Below are positions 7,681-17,011 of a DNA stretch of 48,022 nt, one piece after another. A program made the translations under genes and the position numbers. Every line of letters starts with the position of its first letter. The first letter of the stretch is position 1. The notes beneath the pieces were generated by a model, which did not search any database, was not told where the DNA came from, and saw nothing but the letters and a program-made list of their open reading frames with translations. Source of the DNA: Paenibacillus oenotherae (GTDB lineage: Bacteria; Bacillota; Bacilli; Paenibacillales; Paenibacillaceae); NCBI RefSeq assembly GCF_019443105.1, contig NZ_JAHZIJ010000030.1, positions 1-48,022 of the forward strand, in the 5' to 3' direction.

Positions 7681-9273
7681 CTATTTGTCGCGAATTAGAA
7701 CAGCCCGAACATCGGATAACCATTGCACATCAAGCCCGATTTCTTCAGCGAAGAAACGAACCGGAAGGTAAAGCCTGTTCCCTTTGTTAACCGGAGAAGC
7801 AGCCAGCTTGATCGTCTGGGCAGCTTGTCCTTCCACCGACTTCACAACATTCATCGAGCCCGCTTGCACCACATAGGACACCGTGCCCCGTGTTAATGTG
7901 GTCTTCCCGCTGCTGTAGCCCACCTTGAAACCAAGTTTCTCTGTAAGTACGCGTACCGGAACAAACGTCGAATTATTAAGCGTCAGTGGCGGTGCATCAG
8001 AGACGATAACGGAATTCCCGTATAGCAAATGAATGTTCTTCGCAGCCTTGATGCCTTGCGGGACACGGTATGGCTCAACAACTCGTATCGTATTATTACC
8101 GGAATCCGCAACCGAGAAGGAGCCGTTGCCCATCCACTCCACATCGACAGGACGATTGAATTCTGATGTGGAAGCTAAGCCGTCCGCTCTTCCCGCCTCA
8201 CCTGCGATTCCCGCTACTGTCGTAACTTTGCTGTCCTTCAAATAACGGATGGCATGATTAAGCGAATCCGCGATGAGCAAGCCGCCATCCGGCGTTGCCG
8301 CAATTCCGCGCGGCGCATGAAACTTCGCTCCTGCTGCGGAGCCATCCGCAAATCCGCCTTCCATATAAAGCGCCCCAGCGCCGTAGGACGCCTTGCCGGA
8401 TTCTCCGCCGGCAACGGTAGATACTGTGCCCGAGGCGAAATCAATGTACCGAATACGCTGGTTGCCTGTATCGCTCACATAGAGATTTCCCTTGGCATCA
8501 AGCGCCAAGCCGCTCGGTTCATTGAACTTCGCACTGCCAAGCGGGCCGTCAGCGAAATCGCCTGCCGTATCAACGCCGCCAGGCGCATATTCCACTACAC
8601 GCTGTGAGGCTGCATTAAGTGTCGTTACTTTACCGTCTTTAATTTGTCTAATAACATGATTCAACGTATCCGCGACATATACAACGCCGTCCTTATTCAC
8701 TGCCACATCAAGCGGATAATGGAACGTCGCTTCCCCAGCCGAACCGTCAGTATGGCCGACCACGCCATTGCCGGCAATCGTCTTCACCGTGCCACTGGGC
8801 CCAATGACGCGGATCGCATGATTATCCGCATCCGCGACATATACCGTACCATCCTGCGAACGCGCAAGCCCTGAAGGAGTATGAAAAGCTGACTGCGCGC
8901 TTGCACCATCAGCCAATGCGCCAACAGGCAGCCGGTACTCATCAGTTCCAAGCTCAGCGCCTGCTGCAGTATTAACCGTACCCTTATCCACAGTACGCAG
9001 CAGCTGATTGCCAGCATCTGCAATTAGCAGCGATTTCTTCTGAGCGTCATACAGAACAGAGCGCGGTTCACGAAAAGCCGAGTCCAGGCTCGCCCCGTTC
9101 ATAAGCTTGTAATCGCCAGAACCGGCAAATGTATGAACCTCGTTGAGAGCCTTGTTTTTCAATAGAGCATCCAGGGAGCCCTCAGCTTGAGCCGCTCCTG
9201 CCCCCCCTACAGTGGTGAAAGACACTGCAGCTGCCAGCGTCAACGAAAGTAACCCTGCTTTTTTCATTATCAT
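7681..9273 (-). CDS. Secreted six-bladed NHL-repeat protein with C-terminal stalk (Cu-amine-oxidase N-like) domain
   Basis: 530 residues. A signal peptide covers residues 1-30 (KKAGLLSLTLAAAVSF...AQAEG). Six NHL units follow, each with a core such as VYVADADNHAIRVI, VYVADTLNHVIRQI, LYVSDTGNQRIRYI or LLIADSLNHAIRYL, enough for a closed six-bladed propeller (about 50-400). The last 130 residues are a copper amine oxidase N-terminal-like domain (NNSTFVPVRVLTEKLG, then RLYLPVRFFAEEIGLDVQWL), a module that in Paenibacillus-type bacteria is often attached to secreted proteins. The start has AAGGAG 6 bases before ATG 9273; ATG 9267 is also possible. It is the third gene of the operon, 10 bases after the FecR gene. 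Probable extracellular ligand-binding or scaffolding protein; the ligand is unknown. Confidence 0.9.
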   Translation of the reverse strand: MIMKKAGLLSLTLAAAVSFTTVGGAGAAQAEGSLDALLKNKALNEVHTFAGSGDYKLMNGASLDSAFREPRSVLYDAQKKSLLIADAGNQLLRTVDKGTVNTAAGAELGTDEYRLPVGALADGASAQSAFHTPSGLARSQDGTVYVADADNHAIRVIGPSGTVKTIAGNGVVGHTDGSAGEATFHYPLDVAVNKDGVVYVADTLNHVIRQIKDGKVTTLNAASQRVVEYAPGGVDTAGDFADGPLGSAKFNEPSGLALDAKGNLYVSDTGNQRIRYIDFASGTVSTVAGGESGKASYGAGALYMEGGFADGSAAGAKFHAPRGIAATPDGGLLIADSLNHAIRYLKDSKVTTVAGIAGEAGRADGLASTSEFNRPVDVEWMGNGSFSVADSGNNTIRVVEPYRVPQGIKAAKNIHLLYGNSVIVSDAPPLTLNNSTFVPVRVLTEKLGFKVGYSSGKTTLTRGTVSYVVQAGSMNVVKSVEGQAAQTIKLAASPVNKGNRLYLPVRFFAEEIGLDVQWLSDVRAVLIRDK

Positions 9274-9283
9274 TCACTGCTCC

Positions 9284-11299
9284 TTATACTGGAAGTTCCA
9301 CATATTTAACCTGGAGCGTTAAATTAGGGCCTGAAGTGACTGCAATTGAATTTCCTTGCTCATCTACAGCTACAATCTTCTTAATCCGGAAGGTTACCGG
9401 TACCGGCGATTGCCCAGGAGCAGCTTGCGGCCGATGAAGGACGAATGGCAGCTTGACCGCTGTCTTATTGCCGCTGATCTCTTCCGCGCTGCCCTTAAAC
9501 TTCGTCACCGTATAAATAAGCGAGCTTTTACCATTAGCCTGGGCAACCCGCACATCATCCACACTGTCAGCTCCGTTTACAGAAGTGCCCTCCGGCTCAA
9601 CCTTGAAGATTCCCCCGCCACTGCGATAATTCAGCGCTGTCAGTGGATTGTTGAAAGCATTTTGATCCAATGCCGCATAGGTCTGGTCATATTCAACTTC
9701 GATCTGATAGCCATAAATGCGCTTGCTGCTGCCAGAGAAGCCGCCAAGCACAACTTCAATATCAAAGGGCAGCGAGATTCCGGTTACAGTCGCATTGCCG
9801 CCAGCATAATCCGGATTGCTGAATTTCAAGCTTGAGGCGGGATTGGTGTCTGTGGAGCCTCCTCCATTATTCCCCCCGTTCGAGCCACCGTTCGATCCGC
9901 CATTTGAGCCGCCATTTGATCCCCCACCATTTGATCCGCCGCCATTCGATCCGCCGTTAGTTCCTCCGTTAGATCCGCCGCCGTTCAAGACTGGAGCCCC
10001 CGTAAATGGAGACAGCCCATTGTCCGTACGATTCTCATTGAACTTCTTTTTCGCTTCTTCATTCAACTGATCGAAGAGCTGTTTAGCCGCTTTTTCTTTT
10101 AACTCCTCAGCAGCCTTTTTATTTTTTTCTTTATTTTTTTCCGCTTCCTCCAGCTTTTCCTTCAAGAGCTGGGTGAGCTTATCCTTCTTGCTTTTTTCCT
10201 TGTCCAGTTCTTCCTGCGCTTTCTTTTTTTGCAGCTCCAGCAGTTCCTTCGCCTTTTTCTGCTGCTCCTTCTCCTTCTCAGTCAAAGACAACGGGGAAAC
10301 CTTGTCAATATCAACTACTTTTTTCCCGGCATTAGCGTTGACCTGATCAATTAATTTTCTAATCTCCTCTTCGCTTGCTTTATTCTGTTTGATCGCCTCT
10401 TTCACAATTAAAGAAATGAGGTTGTTCATGTTCGCAGCAATCCGCTCCAGATCGCTTGTGGAGTTCAACGCAAGCGCCGCCATCGCTTCAGGCGTCATAT
10501 CTTTCGGCCCTTTGCCGCCAAGGCCATTATTAAAGCTTTGCAAATACTTCTCCTGCTCTGCTCTAATATTGCTGGCATCCTGAATTATTTTTTTAATAAT
10601 TTCCGGACCGACATTTGCAACGAAAGCCTCTAAATCAACGATCGAAATCGATGTTCCGATGCCTTCATTAGAGCTCCCTCCGGCCTCTAGAATTTGTTGA
10701 GTAGGGTAGATGAATAGTTGATTGCTAATCTGCTGCTGCATATTCTCGTTGTAACGATCATCACGAGTAGTCGATTTTACGACACCTGAAGCAACCAATG
10801 TTTTGATAAGGCCACTCAGCGGATCTACTATTACGCCCAGCTGTGTCCCTCTGACACCCATTATCGATGTTGGCGTCTCCACCTCAAACTGGTCATTCGC
10901 ATTGGATACAGATTTGACCTTCAGCCACAGGGAACCCGCCCATACGCTCATTTTCGTTTTGGCGCCGCTGTTATCCTTGAGCTTCGTGAATGTCACCTGC
11001 GAGTTAGCGCCAATCGTTACATTATCTTTATCCGCATCCGCGCTTACCAGTTCAAGCTCGACAGAGCTGTCCTTGCCAGTGGAGATCTGGTCACCTTCAT
11101 TCAAGCTCATATTTTTGAATGCTTTGAAAGCTTTGGAACCGCCTGATTTCATTACATTAACAGTGCCATTCAATGATTTGACGATGGCTACCCTCATCAC
11201 TTGGGCCGAAGCATGTCCAGCCCCTGTCAATAATGCCGCAGGTCCTGCAATCAGTGTCAGGCATAGTGCCATCATTACGATCCGCTTCAATGATCTCAT
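9284..11299 (-). CDS. Secreted FecR-domain protein with coiled coil, Gly/Asn/Ser linker and cohesin-like domain
   Basis: 671 residues in clear blocks. A signal peptide covers 1-32. A FecR domain (about 36-165) includes KSLNGTVNVM, LNEGDQISTGKDSSVEL and a PTSIMGVRGTQ strand. A helical region follows, then a Lys/Glu-rich coiled coil (about 340-425). A low-complexity linker of GGSN repeats (about 440-485) leads to a C-terminal beta domain (about 488-671) with cohesin-like features (GYQIEVEYDQTYAALD). FecR domains in such proteins are extracellular and differ in context from iron-regulatory FecR. It lies 36 bases downstream of the CHASE2 cyclase and upstream of the NHL protein. I infer an envelope protein working with the cyclase sensor; binding partners are not visible. 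Confidence 0.88.
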   Translation of the reverse strand: MRSLKRIVMMALCLTLIAGPAALLTGAGHASAQVMRVAIVKSLNGTVNVMKSGGSKAFKAFKNMSLNEGDQISTGKDSSVELELVSADADKDNVTIGANSQVTFTKLKDNSGAKTKMSVWAGSLWLKVKSVSNANDQFEVETPTSIMGVRGTQLGVIVDPLSGLIKTLVASGVVKSTTRDDRYNENMQQQISNQLFIYPTQQILEAGGSSNEGIGTSISIVDLEAFVANVGPEIIKKIIQDASNIRAEQEKYLQSFNNGLGGKGPKDMTPEAMAALALNSTSDLERIAANMNNLISLIVKEAIKQNKASEEEIRKLIDQVNANAGKKVVDIDKVSPLSLTEKEKEQQKKAKELLELQKKKAQEELDKEKSKKDKLTQLLKEKLEEAEKNKEKNKKAAEELKEKAAKQLFDQLNEEAKKKFNENRTDNGLSPFTGAPVLNGGGSNGGTNGGSNGGGSNGGGSNGGSNGGSNGGSNGGNNGGGSTDTNPASSLKFSNPDYAGGNATVTGISLPFDIEVVLGGFSGSSKRIYGYQIEVEYDQTYAALDQNAFNNPLTALNYRSGGGIFKVEPEGTSVNGADSVDDVRVAQANGKSSLIYTVTKFKGSAEEISGNKTAVKLPFVLHRPQAAPGQSPVPVTFRIKKIVAVDEQGNSIAVTSGPNLTLQVKYVELPV

Positions 11300-11335
11300 T
11301 CTTCTTCCTCTCCCCTCAATATAGGCAGCAGCGCT

Positions 11336-13192
11336 TTACGCCTCTGCATCTCCCAATACCTCTGTTACGAGAACCGGCTTCTCTTTCCCTTTGACTTTAA
11401 TCTCGCCAATCGACTCCGTCTTGAAAAGTCCTTGCACACGAGCCAGTGTCTCCTCACTGATCAGAATTTGGCCTGGCTTGGCATTGGCCTCCAGACGGGC
11501 CGCAAGATTAACCGTGTCTCCGATAGCCGTGTAGTCGAGACGCAGCATCTCCGAGCCGATATTGCCGACTACAGCAGGACCGCTGTTAATTCCGACACCG
11601 AATCGCACCGGAACGCCGATTTCACGCAGACACCGCTCTTCCAGCTCAGCGGATTGCCGCTTCATCTCCAGTGCAGCGCGTACCGCCATTTCCGGATGAT
11701 TCGGCTGCGAGATCGGAGCACCGAAAATCGCCATCACGCCATCTCCAATGAATTTGTCCAGCGTGCCGCTGCATTTGAATACAGCCTTTGTACAAATGTC
11801 CAGATACTCATTCAGCACTTGAATGACCTGCTCCGGCTCCAGCTTCTCCGACATCGGAGTAAAGCCGCGAATATCGACGAACACCACACTGATATCCCGG
11901 CGCTGTCCGCCAACCTTTACCTCTTCACCGGAGGAAAGCATTTCATCAACAACTGTGCGCGGTACGAAACGGCCGAATATATTCGTAACTCTGCTCCGTT
12001 CCCGCCGTTCGCTCACATAATGCATGACGACTGTAAAGATAAACATAGACGTCATCGCCAGAAACGGATATGTAACGGTAATGAAATAGTTCAAAAAATA
12101 TGAGCTCATTACCCAGCCGCCCAGAAACAAGACAGCCAGCAAGCCATATACGATAAATGCTCTCGTCCCCATGAAGCGCTCGAAGAGAAGAAACGACAGC
12201 AGTGTCAGTCCAATAATAACAGCGTAGTTTACTGGGGCCTGCGCCTTTGTGAAGAACTTGCCAGCGACTAGCGACTGCACCATATTGGCATGAATTTCGA
12301 CTCCGAACATCTTGAGCGTCGAACTTAGAGGTGTAATATATTCATCCTGCAGACCCGAAGCATAAGGGCCGATCAGCACCACGTTATTCTCATAGAATCC
12401 GGCGTCGATTTCTCCTGTAAGCACATCAACGAATGACTGTGAATCATAGCCGGTTTCCAGGCTGATCTCTTCTCTGGGCTTCGTGTAGAATTCGGTTGCG
12501 ATCTGATTGCGGCTGTTGACCGGAATTCGCTCCATGCCACGATACCAGGCATCCTCCTGCTCATTCCAATAGACCTGATGCTGCGCATCAAGCAGATAGT
12601 TCGCCAGCTTCACGCTGAAAGCCGGAATTGCCTTCCCGTCCTCCGCCTCCAGGCCAACCGTCAGCATCCGAACCGTCCCGTCGCGGTCCTGCATAACATT
12701 GATGTGCCCGACCTGATCTGGCCCAGCGCCGATCGTGTCTGCCGGATAGAGGATGGATTCCGTCTCCATCTCCCCGACCCCATCCTGCCTGGCTTTGAAA
12801 TTAAATACAACAGGAAGAATAACGTTGGAATACTTCTTCATCACTTCCGCCATCATCCCATCGCTGACGGGATCATTACCCGGCTCCGCAAGCACGACAT
12901 CAAGCGCAATCGCTTTGGCCCCTGCCTCGGCGAGCTTCGTAATGAGCTCCGCGTACAGCCCGCGATCCCATGGAAATTGGCCTAACGCTTCTATTGATTG
13001 CTGATCGATCTTAATAATTTTAATATCAGTATCCGGCGCCCGTTCCGCATCGGACTGCACCATGACTCTATCCTGAAAAGCGGATTCCAACTGATTCAAT
13101 GAACCTCCTGATCCAAGACTGTACAGGAACGACCAGAAGAAACAGATGAATAAACAGGCGGTTGATGCTATCAGCCATTTGCGTTTAAGCAT
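11336..13192 (-). CDS. Membrane adenylate/guanylate cyclase with extracellular CHASE2 sensor
   Basis: 618 residues. One N-terminal membrane helix (7-27) is followed by a CHASE2 domain outside the cell (about 30-320, with DIKIIKIDQQSIEALG, WDRGLYAELI and AIALDVVLAEP). Three membrane helices follow (about 325-395), then a cytosolic class III cyclase domain (about 425-612). Metal-binding Asp residues are in VVFVDIRGFT and FIGDGVMAIFG, the base-selecting Lys in TLDKFIGDG, and the Asp plus transition-state Arg in LDYTAIGDTVNLAARLE. The Lys/Asp pair favours ATP as substrate, so cAMP is the likely product. It heads the operon, with AGGGGG before ATG. CHASE2-cyclases with neighbouring FecR genes are known in other bacteria; the signal sensed is unknown. 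Confidence 0.93.
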   Translation of the reverse strand: MLKRKWLIASTACLFICFFWSFLYSLGSGGSLNQLESAFQDRVMVQSDAERAPDTDIKIIKIDQQSIEALGQFPWDRGLYAELITKLAEAGAKAIALDVVLAEPGNDPVSDGMMAEVMKKYSNVILPVVFNFKARQDGVGEMETESILYPADTIGAGPDQVGHINVMQDRDGTVRMLTVGLEAEDGKAIPAFSVKLANYLLDAQHQVYWNEQEDAWYRGMERIPVNSRNQIATEFYTKPREEISLETGYDSQSFVDVLTGEIDAGFYENNVVLIGPYASGLQDEYITPLSSTLKMFGVEIHANMVQSLVAGKFFTKAQAPVNYAVIIGLTLLSFLLFERFMGTRAFIVYGLLAVLFLGGWVMSSYFLNYFITVTYPFLAMTSMFIFTVVMHYVSERRERSRVTNIFGRFVPRTVVDEMLSSGEEVKVGGQRRDISVVFVDIRGFTPMSEKLEPEQVIQVLNEYLDICTKAVFKCSGTLDKFIGDGVMAIFGAPISQPNHPEMAVRAALEMKRQSAELEERCLREIGVPVRFGVGINSGPAVVGNIGSEMLRLDYTAIGDTVNLAARLEANAKPGQILISEETLARVQGLFKTESIGEIKVKGKEKPVLVTEVLGDAEA

Positions 13193-13247
13193 AAAGTCCC
13201 CCTATTCCAAATTGCAATTGCTAGAATAAGCCTATTTATCTCCCTCT

Positions 13248-13277
13248 ATTCTAGTTCAAATTTCAAGACTATGGCAA
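13248..13277 (-). promoter_or_regulatory. Promoter of the cyclase-FecR-NHL operon
   Basis: TTGCCA (-35, at 13272-13277) and TAGAAT (-10, at 13248-13253) with an 18-bp spacer, about 55 bases upstream of the cyclase start. The rest of this 258-base gap contains the ferredoxin terminator and a palindrome CCTGCTACATGCAGG near 13333. Confidence 0.5.
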
Positions 13278-13380
13278 CAGAAACATGTCGAATACAGTGA
13301 AAAATGTCGTTTCCAGTGCGATGGGCTGCACACCTGCTACATGCAGGGCCAACCGCGCGCAAACAGCGCTGTAAGAACAG

Positions 13381-13418
13381 AAAAAACCCATCTCTCGTTC
13401 CATACGAGGGATGGGTTT
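13381..13418 (-). terminator. Rho-independent terminator of the ferredoxin gene
   Basis: A 15-bp stem (13384-13398 with 13404-13418, one G:U pair) closes a 5-base loop, with a run of U in the minus direction. The plus direction also ends in TTTCTTCT, so it may work both ways. Confidence 0.9.
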
Positions 13419-13451
13419 CTTCTATTATATGCCACTGGCATTCATAATCTA

Positions 13452-13718
<267 letters not shown>

Positions 13719-13755
13719 TCAGCTTGCCTCTCATCATAATAACAAAGACTAGCCT

Positions 13756-15042
13756 TCATTCATCACTATATAACAAATGCTCGTCCGTTTGCAAGGATGT
13801 ACCGCGAATTCTCTTGTTCCGAATAAGTGCCGAGGGATCATCCCCCAGCATCCCTGCCGTTAATACGGCATCTTCCCCGAATTTGTCCCTCAGCATATCC
13901 ATTGCCTTCGTCAATGCTTCCCGCTTCGGCTGCTCCTTGTAATCGAACAAATCAAGCTGTACAGCCGTATCCTCTCGCCGGGACAGGTTTTGCAGCGTTA
14001 CACCCAGCAATCGGACGGGGTCGCCTTCACGCCAATGCTTGTCGAAGAGCTTGCAGGCCTCACGGTGAATGTCTGCTGTCGTATCAGTAGGAACCGCCAG
14101 TGTGAAGGATCGGTTGACAGTGGACATATCCGGCTTGCGCACCACAATTTGCACAGTCGATGCAAGCAGCTTTTGCCGCCGCAATCTTCTGCCCGTCTGA
14201 TCTGCCAAATTCAGCAGTACACGGTGCGCCTCATCACGCCCGGTCACATCCTGCGGAAGAGTCGTCGTATGTCCAATCGACTTATTCTGTTCCCGCGACG
14301 GGTTAACCGGAGAATAATCAAAACCGTGAGCGGCAGCCTTCATCCACGATCCCACAACTCCGAACTGCTTCACAAGCAGCGACTCTTCTGCCGCTGCAAG
14401 CTGGCCGATCGTCATAATGTTAAGCCGTTTCAGCTTCTCCGCTGTTTTGCGCCCGATACCAAACAGCGACTGGCATGGCTTATGCCAGAGCAGCTTCGGC
14501 ACATCTCGAATGCGAAGCACGGTGAACCCGTTAGGCTTCTGCATATCCGAGGCCATCTTCGCCAATAGCTTATTGGGCGCCACACCAATAGAGCTTGGCA
14601 AATTCCACTCGCTTTGAATACGGCTCTGAATGGTTCTGGCGATCTCAAGCGGCTCACCGAACAGGGTTGAACCGGTAATATCGAGATAGCATTCATCAAT
14701 CGAGGTCGCCTCAACAAGCGGGGTATACTGCCTTGCTACCGACATAAAGCCGCGTGAATATTTACGATACAGATCAAAATCAGGGGTTATAAGCATCAGA
14801 TCAGGACATAAATTCAAGCCTTGGCGAACCGTCATCCCTGTTTTGACACCCTTCATGCGAGCCGTGTAGGATGACGTTACGATGATCCCTTTGCGAAGCT
14901 CCACACTTCCTGCGACAGCTGTCGGCTTCCCTTTATATATATGCGGCTCCTCAGCTTCGTGAACTGAGCAATAGAACGCATTCATGTCCAAATGAATAAT
15001 AATCCGGCCTTTGCCTGCTTTACTGAGCTCATCCGCCTTCAT
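13756..15042 (-). CDS. dinB: DNA polymerase IV, Y-family translesion polymerase
   Basis: 428 residues. Catalytic metal ligands are in IIHLDMNAFYCSVHEAE (N-terminus) and ATSIDECYLDITG (about 112-124). The little-finger domain occupies about 240-360. A beta-clamp binding motif, QLDLFDY, follows at about 376-382, so it should be recruited to stalled forks. No strong Shine-Dalgarno is visible before ATG 15042 and no LexA-type box was seen in the 270-base gap upstream, so SOS control is not supported by sequence. That gap (15043-15312) otherwise holds only the cimA promoter and ribosome binding site. Confidence 0.93.
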   Translation of the reverse strand: MKADELSKAGKGRIIIHLDMNAFYCSVHEAEEPHIYKGKPTAVAGSVELRKGIIVTSSYTARMKGVKTGMTVRQGLNLCPDLMLITPDFDLYRKYSRGFMSVARQYTPLVEATSIDECYLDITGSTLFGEPLEIARTIQSRIQSEWNLPSSIGVAPNKLLAKMASDMQKPNGFTVLRIRDVPKLLWHKPCQSLFGIGRKTAEKLKRLNIMTIGQLAAAEESLLVKQFGVVGSWMKAAAHGFDYSPVNPSREQNKSIGHTTTLPQDVTGRDEAHRVLLNLADQTGRRLRRQKLLASTVQIVVRKPDMSTVNRSFTLAVPTDTTADIHREACKLFDKHWREGDPVRLLGVTLQNLSRREDTAVQLDLFDYKEQPKREALTKAMDMLRDKFGEDAVLTAGMLGDDPSALIRNKRIRGTSLQTDEHLLYSDE

Positions 15043-15255
15043 AGCCGCAACCCGGCTGAGGAATCAATATGCGCTGAATGGCCCCTGTATGACGGTGCGG
15101 CAATCATCATGATACATCCTCCCCAAGCTTCCCGAATTTAATGTATCCCCATCGGCTAATATCAGCATACAATCGCCTATGTCCGGCGTCAACTTTACCC
15201 CTTGCTGTTATATATGAAAATACAGTCTTTTTTCTTCTCTCCCCGCATAAGTAAT

Positions 15256-15263
15256 GCTATAAT
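15256..15263 (+). promoter_or_regulatory. Extended -10 promoter of cimA
   Basis: TGCTATAAT: a perfect -10 hexamer at 15258-15263 with a TG extension at 15256. The -35 position (TTCTCT) is poor, as is common with extended -10 promoters. The leader before the AAGGAGG at 15294 is only about 25 bases, too short for a T-box or attenuator. Confidence 0.65.
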
Positions 15264-15312
15264 TAATAAGATTGACTTTGCAAAGGAATCACGAAGGAGG
15301 AGCGTCCAGGTT

Positions 15313-16926
15313 ATGACAAACGTAATCTCAATTTTCGACACGACGCTGCGGGACGGTACACAAGGAGAAGGGATCAGCCTTTCAGCCGATGATAAACTCA
15401 AGATCGCCCAGAAGCTTGATCAGCTAGGCGTACATTATATTGAAGGTGGCAACCCCGGCAGCAACAGCAAGGACATTGAATTTTTCGAGCGGGCCAAAGC
15501 ATTGAAGCTCCGTGCAAAAATTACCGCTTTCGGCAGCACAAGACGCAAGAACAGTCTGGCTGAGCATGACAGCAGCCTGCTGCGCATCGTTGAATCCGGC
15601 GTTCCTGCCGCTACACTGGTAGGCAAATCATGGGATTTTCACGTGCACACCGCACTGCAAACGACATTGGAAGAGAATCTGTCCATGATTTATGATTCCT
15701 TTGCTTTTCTGAAGAGAAACGGTGTCGAGGCGATCTTTGATTCCGAGCATTTCTTCGACGGGTACAAGCATAATGCGGAATACGCCTTGTCCGTGCTTCG
15801 CAAAGCACAGGATGCTGGCGCGGATTGGATTGTTCTATGCGACACGAACGGAGGGACATTGCCTTCGGAGATCCACGAGATCGTCTCACGCGTGCGCTCA
15901 GAGCTGTCCGCTCCGATCGGGATTCATACCCATAATGACTGCGAGCTTGCAGTGGCTAACACATTGGCTGCTGTACAAGCAGGCGCCAGACAGGTACAGG
16001 GTACGATCAACGGATACGGCGAGCGCTGCGGCAACGCCAATCTTTGCTCCATTATTCCGAACCTTCAGCTTAAACTGAACTATCCTTGCATTAGCGACGA
16101 CCAGCTTCAATCGCTTACAACTGCTGCCAGATACGTTAGCGAGATCGCCAACGTGCATATGCCTGTCGGACAGCCTTACGTAGGCAACGCGGCATTTGCC
16201 CACAAGGGCGGCATCCATGTATCCGCGATTATGAAAGACTCCAAAACCTATGAGCATATCACTCCTGGTCTTGTCGGCAACAAGCAGCGCATCCTGGTGT
16301 CCGAGCTTGCAGGCCAGAGCAACATTATTTCCAAGGCTCAGGAGCTTGGGCTTGATGTCAACTCCAACAACGATAAGACCAAGCAAATTATGGAGCGGAT
16401 CAAAGATCTTGAACATCAGGGCTATCAATTCGAAGGTGCTGACGCCTCACTGGAGCTGCTCCTTCGCGATGCTTTCGGAGAGATGAAAGAGATGTTCCAG
16501 CTGGAATCCTTCAAGATGCTCGTGGAGAAAACAAGCGGCACCATGAATGCGGAGGCGATCGTCAAGGTAACGGTTGACGAGCAGACCGTGTACACCGCAG
16601 CGGAAGGAAACGGACCCGTCAACGCGCTGGACAACGCGCTTCGCAAGGCGCTTGTACAATTCTATCCCAGCATCAACAACATCCATCTTGCCGACTATAA
16701 AGTGCGGGTTATTGATGAGAAGGATGCTACAGCCGCGAAGGTGCGCGTATTAATGGAATCCACCGATTTCAAGAACACTTGGAATACGGTTGGCGTATCA
16801 AGCAACGTTATCGAAGCGAGCTGGGAAGCTCTAGTGGACAGCTTCCGCTATGCACTGCTCACGATGTCCAAGGTAGACAGTATTCATGCAGAGCCGAGAG
16901 CACAGCTTGGCCTCGTGAATCACTAA
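15313..16926 (+). CDS. cimA: (R)-citramalate synthase
   Basis: 537 residues. It condenses pyruvate with acetyl-CoA to citramalate, the first step of the threonine-independent isoleucine route. The HMGL-like barrel starts IFDTTLRDGTQGEG (Arg and Asp catalytic, metal-binding Asp), and further metal ligands are in IGIHTHNDCELAVANT. A LeuA-type allosteric dimer domain follows (about 400-530). The start was moved from an upstream in-frame ATG (15202) to 15313: the upstream extension precedes the promoter, is not homologous, and AAGGAGG lies 12 bases before 15313. It could be a related 2-isopropylmalate-type synthase, but the length and the FDTTLRDGTQGEG start fit the CimA subfamily. No leu or ilv genes adjoin it. 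Confidence 0.92.
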   Translation: MTNVISIFDTTLRDGTQGEGISLSADDKLKIAQKLDQLGVHYIEGGNPGSNSKDIEFFERAKALKLRAKITAFGSTRRKNSLAEHDSSLLRIVESGVPAATLVGKSWDFHVHTALQTTLEENLSMIYDSFAFLKRNGVEAIFDSEHFFDGYKHNAEYALSVLRKAQDAGADWIVLCDTNGGTLPSEIHEIVSRVRSELSAPIGIHTHNDCELAVANTLAAVQAGARQVQGTINGYGERCGNANLCSIIPNLQLKLNYPCISDDQLQSLTTAARYVSEIANVHMPVGQPYVGNAAFAHKGGIHVSAIMKDSKTYEHITPGLVGNKQRILVSELAGQSNIISKAQELGLDVNSNNDKTKQIMERIKDLEHQGYQFEGADASLELLLRDAFGEMKEMFQLESFKMLVEKTSGTMNAEAIVKVTVDEQTVYTAAEGNGPVNALDNALRKALVQFYPSINNIHLADYKVRVIDEKDATAAKVRVLMESTDFKNTWNTVGVSSNVIEASWEALVDSFRYALLTMSKVDSIHAEPRAQLGLVNH

Positions 16927-16940
16927 TCAGCAGGGAATGA

Positions 16941-16985
16941 ATAAAGCCAAGACAGCAGCGCAGCGCGCCCATGTCTTGGCTTTAT
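16941..16985. terminator. Bidirectional terminator between cimA and the ResA-like gene
   Basis: A perfect 14-bp stem (16941-16954 with 16972-16985) and a 17-base loop sit between two convergent genes. It ends in a T-rich stretch in the plus direction and AAAG/ATTCATT in the other, so it can serve both. Confidence 0.85.
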
Positions 16986-17011
16986 TCATGTCTGGCTGCT
17001 GCAGTCGTACA

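Noticed and set aside
13316-13350. Palindrome CCTGCTACATGCAGG as a member of the four-dyad repeat family
   Set aside because: The centre is 5 bp instead of 6 and no companion dyads are found at 50, 61 or 51 bp.
13756-15200. SOS control of dinB
   Set aside because: No CGAAC-N4-GTTCG-type LexA box was found upstream of the gene.
15202-15312. N-terminal extension of citramalate synthase from ATG 15202
   Set aside because: The extension lies across the promoter, is unlike the family, and the ribosome binding site fits ATG 15313.
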